From: Oscillospiraceae bacterium
GTDB taxonomy: Bacteria; Bacillota; Clostridia; Christensenellales; Aristaeellaceae
Direction of reading: 5' to 3'
Length of the DNA stretch: 14,209 nucleotides
Assembly: GCA_031266295.1 (NCBI GenBank)
Contig: JAISBH010000099.1
Span: 1 to 14,209, forward strand
This document shows, piece by piece, positions 4,655 to 11,832 of this stretch. A program made the position numbers and the translations under genes. Position 1 is the first letter of the stretch; each line of letters begins with the position of its first letter. The notes beneath the pieces were generated by a model. It was not told where the DNA came from. It ran no database searches and was given only the letters and a program-made list of their open reading frames with translations.

Positions 4655-7516
4655 ATGAAGGTTGATCTTACCTGCCCGTTGGAACTGTGGGAATACCGGC
4701 TTCCCACCAAGGAAAACCCCGAATGCGTTCTTATGCTGTTCAACCTGGAGACCCGCGCGATCTCCAGTATGCAGATATCCCTTACCGCGCTGAACGCGGG
4801 TGGGGATCCGTTGTCCAACCATACTGAACGGCCCATGGCCTTGAACGCGCAGGGCAAGCAAAGCTTTGAGCTGCGCTTCGCGATGGCTGAAGGCGAGGAG
4901 ATGGACTCGCTCTCGCTGCTGTTTGAGAAGGTGTGGTTCGAAGACGGCACGGTCTGGAGGCGCGCTTCGTCCGCACAGCTGACCGAATACATCCCCAACG
5001 AATTAGAGACCGGACGTGAGCTGGAGAACCTGCGCTATGTCGCCGGACCGGACGCCGTCGGCTACCCTCACGATCAGGGCAAGGTGTGGATGTGCGTGTG
5101 CGGCCGCGCTAACGCTGAGGACGAGGATACCTGCCGCCGCTGCGGGCGCAGCCGCGAGTATATATTCCTGAACGACACCCCCTCCGCCGTAAAGGACTCG
5201 ATCGCCGCGCGTGAGCGAGAGCTGGGGCAGAAGGGCCAAAAGGCGTTGGAGGAATCCTCAAGGCAGGAATTGCTCAAGCAGGTAGCTATGCGCCGCCGCG
5301 TCTCGTCGCATAAACGTCGCTGGGTCGGCGCGGCGATAACCTCGGCGATAATCGTCGCGCTATACTTCGCGATGGTGCTGCTCCTTCCCGAGATCACATA
5401 CGCCCGAGCCTCTCAGACGCTATCCGATGGCAGTCCGCTCACAGCCAAGGAGATGTTCGTGTCGCTGCTGGATTACCGCGACGCGCAGGAGCAGGTGCTG
5501 CAGTGCGACTACATATACGCGGTACAGCTGCTGGCCAAGGGCGACATGGATGGCATCACCCAGGCGCAGGAGTTATTCGAGACGCTGAACGGATACAAAG
5601 ACTCGCAATCCCGCGTGAACGAGGCGCGGTACAGCAAGGCCGCGCTGCTCCTGCAATACAGCGAGTTTGAAAGCGCAGGCGAACTGTTCGCAGCGCTGGG
5701 AAGCTACCTGGACGCGGAGGAGCAGTATCGCGTTTCATCCTATAGATTGGCCAAACGGATGATGACCGCGCAGCAGTACGACGCCGCAGCTGAGAGATTC
5801 ACCCAACTAGGCGATTACGAAGACTCGGCGGAATTGGCCCGGCAGTGCGTATACCGCTCGGCCACTAGCGCGATGGCGGCGTCGCGGTTCGACGAAGCCG
5901 CCGCGCTGTATGCGAGCGTCTCGGATTATCAGGATGCGGAGGCGCGGGCGCAGGAGGCGCAGTATTCGGCAGGCAACGCCAGCATGGCCGCGAAGGATTA
6001 CGCGACCGCGCGCCGCTATTATAAGCAATTGGGCGAATACCGCGACGCTATCGGCAAGTGGAAGGAAGCGACATACGCCGCCGCCGCAGAGCAGCGCGAC
6101 CTTGCCCATTACGCAGAGGCTCTGGCGCTGTTCATCGAGATCAAGGATTATCAGGATTCATCCGATCAGATACTCGCTTGCTCATATGAACCGGCGCGCG
6201 CGTTCATGGCGTCCGGCGAGTATGAACAGGCCGCGCAATTGCTGGCCGCGATGCCAGACTACAAGGATTCGGCGGATTTATTGAACCAGTGCAGTTACCT
6301 GCCCGCGATGGACGCGTTCAGCGCGGAAAAGTGGGAAGCGGCGATAGCGCTGTTCGACAAGATACCTGATTACAAGGATTCCAAGGCGAAAGCGAACGCG
6401 GCCCGATATAACCTGGCGTCTGATCTATTCGTGTCGGGCGAGCAGGTATTGGCTGCCGAGGCATTCGAGGCGCTTGGCGGCTTCGAGGACTCCAAGACCC
6501 GCGCGCAGTCTATCCGGTATTCAATCGCGGCTGACAGCTATATCAGCGGCGACTACGCCGTCGCGCAGGCGGGATTCACCGCGCTGGGCGATTACAGTGA
6601 TTCCGCGTCTCGCGCGAAGGATTGCGCATATGAATTAGCCACGGATATAAAGAATTCCGGAGATCTTGAGGGCGCTTACGAGGCGTTTGCGGCAATCAAG
6701 GACTATCCGAAGGCCGTGGAAGCGGCCAGCGCATGTCTGTATTCAATGGCCTCAAACGCGCTCGACATCGGAGACCTGTCGTACGCAGCTGAATTGTTCC
6801 AAAAGGCGGGCAATTATCAGGACGCGAAGGAGCGTCACGACCAGGCTGTCTACGACGAAGCCGTGCGTTGGATGGAACAGATGGACTACCAACACGCGGG
6901 CGATCTGTTCGACAGCATCGCGGCGTTCTCGGACGCGAAGACAAAAAGCGCGGAATGCTACGACCTGTGGCTGGCGGACCGGCTAGATGAGGCTCGGACG
7001 CTGGCAAATGCCGGACAATTGCAGGAGACCATCGATCTGCTGGAGAATCTGCCGATCGACAGCCTACCGGCGTCGTACGCCGAGATACGCGCGATATATG
7101 AAAACGCCAACCTAGCTATGGCCGATCGCCTGATAGAACAGGGCAAGCAACTGGATGCGTGGACTTATCTGACTCACGCGGGCGACTCCACAGACGCTAA
7201 GCGACTGCGCGAGCGAAGGGTATACCAGATACTGGGCGAGTGGATTACGACGAAGTCCGAGCGATTCGTGTTTGCTGACGACGGGACTGCGGTGATCTCC
7301 GACGCAGATGGCTTTTACTTCAATGTTATAAACTACGGGCTGCTGACGGGATCGAGTCCGGACGATCTGACTCAGACATTCAGGATACTGAACTATACGG
7401 CAAAGACGCTCTCGCTGCAGGACAAGGACGGAAAGACGATACGGCTGACGCGCGCTGAAACGGCGGCGGTCAGCGCGGACGGCGTGGATGGTGAGGATGA
7501 AGCGGAGCTGGAGTAG
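4655..7516 (+). CDS. Zinc-ribbon, membrane-anchored protein with 37-residue helical repeats
   Basis: A 953-residue protein of unknown function. Order: beta-rich N-domain (1-115); zinc ribbon WMCVCGRANAEDEDTCRRCG with Cys147, 149, 160 and 163; charged helical linker (175-222) ending in RRRVSSHKRR; one transmembrane helix (about 222-245); TPR/Sel1-like repeats (about 255-850); a small beta-rich C-domain (about 855-934); acidic tail. The repeats carry a YxxA...A..LF..L.DYKDS...C.Y pattern. From Tyr326 to Tyr733 the boundary Tyr recurs every 37 residues without exception, twelve times. The positive-inside rule puts ribbon and N-domain in the cytoplasm and the solenoid outside. It starts behind GGAGGGTG with its own promoter, and its last codons overlap the apbE gene. 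A scaffold linking an intracellular signal to an extracellular partner is a guess; no enzymatic motif was seen. Confidence 0.85.
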   Translation: MKVDLTCPLELWEYRLPTKENPECVLMLFNLETRAISSMQISLTALNAGGDPLSNHTERPMALNAQGKQSFELRFAMAEGEEMDSLSLLFEKVWFEDGTVWRRASSAQLTEYIPNELETGRELENLRYVAGPDAVGYPHDQGKVWMCVCGRANAEDEDTCRRCGRSREYIFLNDTPSAVKDSIAARERELGQKGQKALEESSRQELLKQVAMRRRVSSHKRRWVGAAITSAIIVALYFAMVLLLPEITYARASQTLSDGSPLTAKEMFVSLLDYRDAQEQVLQCDYIYAVQLLAKGDMDGITQAQELFETLNGYKDSQSRVNEARYSKAALLLQYSEFESAGELFAALGSYLDAEEQYRVSSYRLAKRMMTAQQYDAAAERFTQLGDYEDSAELARQCVYRSATSAMAASRFDEAAALYASVSDYQDAEARAQEAQYSAGNASMAAKDYATARRYYKQLGEYRDAIGKWKEATYAAAAEQRDLAHYAEALALFIEIKDYQDSSDQILACSYEPARAFMASGEYEQAAQLLAAMPDYKDSADLLNQCSYLPAMDAFSAEKWEAAIALFDKIPDYKDSKAKANAARYNLASDLFVSGEQVLAAEAFEALGGFEDSKTRAQSIRYSIAADSYISGDYAVAQAGFTALGDYSDSASRAKDCAYELATDIKNSGDLEGAYEAFAAIKDYPKAVEAASACLYSMASNALDIGDLSYAAELFQKAGNYQDAKERHDQAVYDEAVRWMEQMDYQHAGDLFDSIAAFSDAKTKSAECYDLWLADRLDEARTLANAGQLQETIDLLENLPIDSLPASYAEIRAIYENANLAMADRLIEQGKQLDAWTYLTHAGDSTDAKRLRERRVYQILGEWITTKSERFVFADDGTAVISDADGFYFNVINYGLLTGSSPDDLTQTFRILNYTAKTLSLQDKDGKTIRLTRAETAAVSADGVDGEDEAELE
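5417..6976 (+). repeat. In-gene tandem repeat array, 111-base unit
   Basis: About fourteen degenerate copies of a 37-codon unit, each ending in an x-Tyr-x boundary and containing a D-Y-x-D-S/A turn. Boundary Tyr codons fall at exactly 111-base steps from 5630 to 6851; the copies before (Tyr286) and after (Tyr769) deviate to 40 and 36 codons. Copies have diverged at the DNA level, so this is an old, selected array, not a fresh duplication. Confidence 0.85.
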
Positions 7517-8501
7517 CGCGCCGATACTGTTAGCCGTGCTGGTTTCGCTGTCATCATGCGCGCCTCAAACCATGACCACTACCGCCACGGCGTTCGACTT
7601 CATGGATACGGTGTCGATCGTCACTCTGTACGAACGTGACGCGGATGCGGCAGAGACGGTTTTTGAGGCGTGCCGCGCGCTGGATGACTTAGTCGATATG
7701 CGCGACCCGTCGAGCGAGATTGCGCGGTTGAACGCGTCAAACGGCGAACGCACGGGCATCTCGCCGGATACGGAAGCGTTACTGCGCACGGGCGTGGACG
7801 CGGCCCACGTCAGCGGCGGCCTGTTCGACATAACGATAGGCCCGGTAAGTGCGCTTTGGGATTTCACGAACAGTGCCGTTCCCGATGGATCGACGCTTGC
7901 CGACGCTCTGTCACGCGTTGGAATCCGTAATCTGACCGTCGGCGACGGGTATGCGTCGATAATCAACGGCGGTATGGCCGATCTGGGCGGATTGGCCAAG
8001 GGTTATGCGCTGGACGTCGTGGACGAGCTGCTGGCCGAGCAAGGCGTCGCGAACGCGCTGGTCAATCTGGGCGGCAGCGTGCTGGCCATCGGTTCGCGCC
8101 CCGACGGCAAACAATGGCGCGCCGGGATACAAAAGCCTTTCGGAGGCGCCGATGATCTGCTGGGCGTCATAACGGGTGATAATATCAAGATCGTTACGGC
8201 GGGTTTGTACCAGCGTTCCTTCGAGAAGGACGGGCGGCTGTACCACCACATACTGGATCCGCGTACAGGTATGCCCGTGGAAACTGACGTATGGAGCGCG
8301 ACAATTATCGCGGACAGCGGCGTATGGGCGGACGCGTATTCGACCATGTGCGTGCTGTTCGGGTCGAGGCGCGCGCTGGATTTCATCAACGCGCTGGACG
8401 ATGTCGAATGCATACTCGCGCTGTCGGACGGTTCGGTGCTGATCAGCGACGGAATCGCCTCCGGCGAGGCGGGGATTGTGTTCGCTATGAGTGCAGAATA
8501 A
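7488..8501 (+). CDS. apbE: FAD:protein FMN transferase (ApbE), lipoprotein form
   Basis: Membrane-anchored extracytoplasmic enzyme that covalently attaches FMN from FAD to Ser/Thr of target flavoproteins. The 337-residue frame starts at ATG 7488; ATG 7497 is equally possible and gives a cleaner signal peptide (MKRSWSSAP then a hydrophobic core). Neither has a good Shine-Dalgarno; both lie inside the upstream gene, so translation is probably coupled. Lipobox LSSC ends at Cys24. Family motifs: GLFDITIGPVSALWDF (111-126), DLGGLAKGYALD (165-176), NLGGSVLAIG (193-202), HHILDPRTG (253-261) and ADAYST (281-286), the last with metal- and substrate-binding residues. Length is normal. No recipient with an S/T-G-A-T flavinylation motif was recognised in the window, so the target is elsewhere. 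Family call is firm. Confidence 0.93.
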   Translation: MVRMKRSWSSAPILLAVLVSLSSCAPQTMTTTATAFDFMDTVSIVTLYERDADAAETVFEACRALDDLVDMRDPSSEIARLNASNGERTGISPDTEALLRTGVDAAHVSGGLFDITIGPVSALWDFTNSAVPDGSTLADALSRVGIRNLTVGDGYASIINGGMADLGGLAKGYALDVVDELLAEQGVANALVNLGGSVLAIGSRPDGKQWRAGIQKPFGGADDLLGVITGDNIKIVTAGLYQRSFEKDGRLYHHILDPRTGMPVETDVWSATIIADSGVWADAYSTMCVLFGSRRALDFINALDDVECILALSDGSVLISDGIASGEAGIVFAMSAE

Positions 8502-8524
8502 ATAGTTACCCTGTCGCCGCTTGC

Positions 8525-8546
8525 GGAGGCGGGAGCCTCCTTTATT
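8525..8546 (+). terminator. Probable intrinsic terminator after apbE
   Basis: GGAGGC (8525-8530), GGGA loop, GCCTCC (8535-8540), then TTTATT. Short 6-base GC stem; moderate strength, well placed 24 bases past the apbE stop. Confidence 0.65.
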
Positions 8547-8550
8547 CAGC

Positions 8551-8556
8551 TATAAT
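8551..8556 (+). promoter_or_regulatory. TATAAT -10 element close to the next start codon
   Basis: A perfect TATAAT ends 9 bases before ATG 8566. No TTGACA-like -35 is found at 16-18 bases upstream, where part of the terminator stem lies. If used, the transcript would begin about 3 bases before the ATG and be leaderless. Confidence 0.35.
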
Positions 8557-8565
8557 TGGTGATAT

Positions 8566-9864
8566 ATGCAAGAAACCGCAGATCAATTGACGCCGCAAAG
8601 CAAAACGGCGCGTGAACACCCCGCGTGGGTGTGGCTGGGCTTCGCGGTGACGCTGGCGTTCGTAGTGACTGCGGCGGTTTATAATCGCGCGCAGTTATTC
8701 ACCGTTAGCAGCTATGACTCGTACGCGCTGCAGGCCAAGGCCTGGCGCGAGGGTTTAATGCACCTGCCAGGAAATCTGGCGCACCTGGAATTGGCGATAT
8801 TCGACGGCGAGTACTATGTCAGCTTTCCACCCGTACCGACGATACCGATCTGGCTGCTGCAGTGGATCATGCCGGGAGGCGTGCCGAGCGGGCTGCTTAC
8901 GGTCGTGTATCTGCTGCTGTGTTATCCGCTGTCATACTTGATAGGCAGACGCTATATCGGCGCGCGCGGTTCGGCGATACTCGCGGCGACTGCGATAGTC
9001 GGCGGGAGTTTTCTCGACGTGGCGGTGTCGGGGAGCGCCTTTTCGGGCGGGGTATGGTATCAGGCGCAGGCGTTGGGCTTGCTGCTGACGCTGTGCGCGT
9101 TCCATAGCGTGCCGCACCCTCGAAAGGCATGGCGGTTCGCCGGATGGCTAGCCATAGCGCTGGCGGTAGGATGTCGCCCGTTCCAGGGGATATACATACC
9201 GGTTCTGGTATGGATGCAGCGCAGCGAGTATCTCGCCGCAAATCATGATGGCGACGCGGACGGAAGCGGCGCGGAGTATGTTGATCCAGCGCGAAGGCTG
9301 CGATGGTTCGCGCGGGACGTACTACCATACTGGATCGCGCCGATGTTCGTCGCCACCGCGATGGGCTGGTATAATTGGGCAAGGTTTGGCTCGCCGCTGG
9401 AGTTCGGGCATAATTACCTGCCTGAGTTCACGCGGCCGGGACAGACGCAGTTCGCGCTTAGCCATATCGCGGTGAACATATTCCGCATACTGCGTCCGCC
9501 GTTCGGCGCATATTCGACGGAAATGGCCGATGTGGCGTTTCCGCTGTGGATGGGGTTCGCCGTGTACCTGACGCAGCCGCTGCTGACGGATGCGTCGGCG
9601 TCGTTGTTGCGCCGCAATCCCGATACCGGCGACTGGATATTCCTGTGCGCGCTGATCGTTCACTTTTTATTACTGTTGTCGCACCGTACGTTCGGAGGCT
9701 GGCAGTATGGCACTAGATATGTATGCGATATGCTGCCGGGACTGCTGGCTGTTCGTCTGCGGAACCGCCGTGACCCTGGGCTGTGGGAATGCGCGTTCCT
9801 GCTGATTCTCGCGGCGGGCAACCTGGCGGGGACGATAGCGTTCCACGCGCTCAGCGGGATGTAA
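8566..9864 (+). CDS. Polytopic GT-C-like membrane glycosyltransferase
   Basis: A 432-residue membrane protein with about ten hydrophobic segments. The first extracytoplasmic loop after helix 1 (22-39) holds SSYDSYALQAKAWREG (48-63), with an acidic residue typical of the catalytic loop of GT-C (PMT/ArnT-like) lipid-linked-sugar transferases. FDGEYYVSFPPVPTIPIW (79-96) follows. RPF at 204-206 and NWARFGSPLEFGHNYLPEF (270-288) recur in such proteins. It probably moves a sugar from a polyprenyl-phosphate donor to an acceptor outside the membrane; donor and acceptor are unknown. The start ATG has only GGTGA at 3 bases, so initiation may be leaderless from the TATAAT at 8551. The gpsA-like gene follows 21 bases after its stop, so read-through is likely, though the two have no obvious shared function. 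Fold-level call only. Confidence 0.7.
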   Translation: MQETADQLTPQSKTAREHPAWVWLGFAVTLAFVVTAAVYNRAQLFTVSSYDSYALQAKAWREGLMHLPGNLAHLELAIFDGEYYVSFPPVPTIPIWLLQWIMPGGVPSGLLTVVYLLLCYPLSYLIGRRYIGARGSAILAATAIVGGSFLDVAVSGSAFSGGVWYQAQALGLLLTLCAFHSVPHPRKAWRFAGWLAIALAVGCRPFQGIYIPVLVWMQRSEYLAANHDGDADGSGAEYVDPARRLRWFARDVLPYWIAPMFVATAMGWYNWARFGSPLEFGHNYLPEFTRPGQTQFALSHIAVNIFRILRPPFGAYSTEMADVAFPLWMGFAVYLTQPLLTDASASLLRRNPDTGDWIFLCALIVHFLLLLSHRTFGGWQYGTRYVCDMLPGLLAVRLRNRRDPGLWECAFLLILAAGNLAGTIAFHALSGM

Positions 9865-9885
9865 TTCTTAATTGGAGGATAGTCG

Positions 9886-10926
9886 ATGGCCAACATACTG
9901 ATACTGGGCGCGGGCATGATGGGCAGCGCCATGAGCGTACCCGCGCGCGACAACGGCAACGCAGTGAGGATCATGGGGACGCCGCTGGACGATTTGATCA
10001 TTGCGCACGCCAGGGAAACGGGTCGGCATCTGATGATGAAGCGCGCACTGCCGGACGGGATACGGTTCGAGACGTTTGGCGCGGACGCGCTGGGGGACGC
10101 GTTGGATTGGGCGGAGATGCTGATATGCGGCGTGTCCAGTTTCGGTGTGGATTGGTTTGGGGAGAGTATCGTGCCGCGAGTGCCGGAACGACTGCCGGTG
10201 CTGTCGGTAACGAAGGGATTGATAGATAACGGCGATGGCACGCTGACGCCGTTCCCGAGGCTGTGGGCGAGGCATACCGATAAGCGCGTATCGATTAACG
10301 CGATAGGCGGGCCGTGCACGAGCTATGAACTAGCTGAACGGCGGCACAGTTCGGTCGTGTTCTGCGGCGACGACGTGGACGTATTGAGAAGGCTGAAGGA
10401 CGCGCTGGAAACCGATTACTATCACATCAGTCTATCGACGGATGTGGAGGGGGTTGAGTGCGCTGTTGCGCTGAAGAACGCGTTCGCGCTGGCAGTCACG
10501 TTGGCGGTAGGCATGACCGAGACGACGGACGGCGAGGGCTGTGATCAGGCGTACAACCCGCAAGCCGCGCTGTTCGCGCAGTGCGTGCGCGAGATGAGCC
10601 GCGTGTTGGCGCTTGTGAATGCTGATCAAGCCAACCTGGTATACGGCGCGGGCGATTTGTACGTGACGATATACGGCGGCAGGACGCGGATGCTGGGCAC
10701 GCTGCTGGGACGGGGGCTGTCGTTCGATCAAGCGATGAAGCGGTTGGACGGCGTCACGCTGGAATCGGTGGTGATAGCGCGGCGCGTGGCGAACGCGATA
10801 CGGTTGTCGGCGGAGAGAGGTGAGGCGCGGCTGGAATCGTTCCCTCTGCTGATGCACGTGGACGCGCTGCTGTCAGGGACGACGGGGTTGGAGATACCGT
10901 GGAAGGCGATCGAGACGGAGGGTTGA
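9886..10926 (+). CDS. GpsA-like NAD(P)-dependent glycerol-3-phosphate dehydrogenase family, atypical active site
   Basis: A 346-residue cytoplasmic dehydrogenase. Rossmann motif GAGMMG (8-13), SVTKG with Lys110, IGGPC (140-144) and ALKN with catalytic Lys197 match the G3PDH family; GAGDLYVT supplies Asp257 and Thr261. The late motif reads YGGRTRMLGTLLGRG (263-277): in human GPD1 this is GGRNR, where Arg and Asn bind the substrate phosphate; here Asn is Thr267, while Arg266 is kept. Ordinary bacterial GpsA also has Arg-Asn there. The start has GGAGG 7 bases upstream. It heads a cluster with an aldolase, an FGGY kinase and a polyol dehydrogenase, unlike housekeeping gpsA, which usually sits with phospholipid genes. 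It may reduce DHAP released by the aldolase or act on a different polyol phosphate. Family certain, substrate open. Confidence 0.85.
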   Translation: MANILILGAGMMGSAMSVPARDNGNAVRIMGTPLDDLIIAHARETGRHLMMKRALPDGIRFETFGADALGDALDWAEMLICGVSSFGVDWFGESIVPRVPERLPVLSVTKGLIDNGDGTLTPFPRLWARHTDKRVSINAIGGPCTSYELAERRHSSVVFCGDDVDVLRRLKDALETDYYHISLSTDVEGVECAVALKNAFALAVTLAVGMTETTDGEGCDQAYNPQAALFAQCVREMSRVLALVNADQANLVYGAGDLYVTIYGGRTRMLGTLLGRGLSFDQAMKRLDGVTLESVVIARRVANAIRLSAERGEARLESFPLLMHVDALLSGTTGLEIPWKAIETEG

Positions 10927-10986
10927 GCCGTCAGCCTTAACCCATGTACTCGTTATGCCGAATGGAAGTCCCTCGTCATACGAAAT

Positions 10987-10992
10987 AGGAGG
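10987..10992 (+). promoter_or_regulatory. Ribosome-binding site that selects a TTG start
   Basis: AGGAGG lies 8 bases before TTG at 11001 and fixes the aldolase start. The 74-base gap before it (10927-11000) shows no promoter or hairpin that I can support. Confidence 0.8.
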
Positions 10993-11000
10993 ACGCTCTA

Positions 11001-11831
11001 TTGTCATTAGTAAGACTGACCGATATACTGCCCAGCAAAGCTTGGGCCGTGCCCGCGTTGAATATCGAGAACATGGAGATGGCGCAGGGAGTAGTCGAAG
11101 CGGCTGAGTCGCTGCGCGCGCCGGTGATCATCCAGACTACGCCCGGCACGCTGAAGTATGCGCCGCCTGACGTATTCGCCGGTATCGTCACGGCGCTGGC
11201 GAAATCGGCCGCCGTACCGATCGTTCTGCATCTGGATCACGGCGACACGCTGGAGCGAGCTGCCGCCGCGCTGGCTGCGGGTTACACCTCAATAATGCTG
11301 GATGGTTCAAAACTATCGTTCGAGGATAACGTTGATATAACGTCCCGCGCGGTCGCGCTGGCGCGAGGTGTGCCTGTCGAGGGTGAGATAGGCGCGGTTG
11401 GCGGCAAGGAAGACGATCACTCCGCGCAAGCCGCGCTGACCGATCCGGATCAAGCCGCCGAATTCGCGAAGCGAACAAGGGTCGCGGCGCTGGCGGTGGC
11501 CATAGGCACAGCGCACGGCGTGTACAAGTCGGAGCCGCGCCTGGATATCAAGCGGCTGGAGGCGATAGCGGGGCGCGTATCCGTTCCCATTGTGTTGCAT
11601 GGCACGTCGGGCATATCCGCCGACCAGGTTCGCGTGTGCGTCGCTCGAGGCGTGCGCAAGGTAAACGTCGCCACTGAACTGCGCATGGCTTTCACCGAAG
11701 GCGTTCGTTCCGAGTTGGATGAACGCGGCGAGGCGTTCGATCCAAAGGTATATTTGAGCGCGGGACGCGCGTCCGTCAAAGCGCGCGCCGAGGAGTGGAT
11801 CAGGATATGCGGCGCGGAAGGCAAGGCGTGA
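11001..11831 (+). CDS. Class II (zinc) ketose-bisphosphate aldolase, GatY/KbaY/Fba family
   Basis: A 276-residue metal-dependent aldolase that cleaves a phosphorylated ketose to DHAP plus an aldehyde. HLDHG (77-81) carries catalytic Asp79 and zinc ligand His80. EGEIGAVGGKED (127-138), GTAHGVYK (169-176) with His172, HGTSG (200-204) with zinc ligand His200, and VNVATE (221-226) follow the class II order. Length fits the short GatY/KbaY/IolJ-like group better than the longer Fba of Proteobacteria. Its neighbours (a GatD-like dehydrogenase and a sugar kinase) point to polyol or ketose catabolism, so tagatose-1,6-bisphosphate or another ketose phosphate is possible; the sequence does not decide. 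The start is TTG with a strong Shine-Dalgarno. The kinase ATG begins one base after the stop, so the pair is translationally coupled. Confidence 0.9.
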   Translation: MSLVRLTDILPSKAWAVPALNIENMEMAQGVVEAAESLRAPVIIQTTPGTLKYAPPDVFAGIVTALAKSAAVPIVLHLDHGDTLERAAAALAAGYTSIMLDGSKLSFEDNVDITSRAVALARGVPVEGEIGAVGGKEDDHSAQAALTDPDQAAEFAKRTRVAALAVAIGTAHGVYKSEPRLDIKRLEAIAGRVSVPIVLHGTSGISADQVRVCVARGVRKVNVATELRMAFTEGVRSELDERGEAFDPKVYLSAGRASVKARAEEWIRICGAEGKA

Positions 11832-11832
11832 T

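Noticed and set aside
8897..10319. Several long minus-strand frames under the GT-C and GpsA-like genes
   Set aside because: They are complements of strongly recognised genes, are Arg/Pro/Ser-rich, and lack motifs; typical shadows of GC-rich coding DNA.
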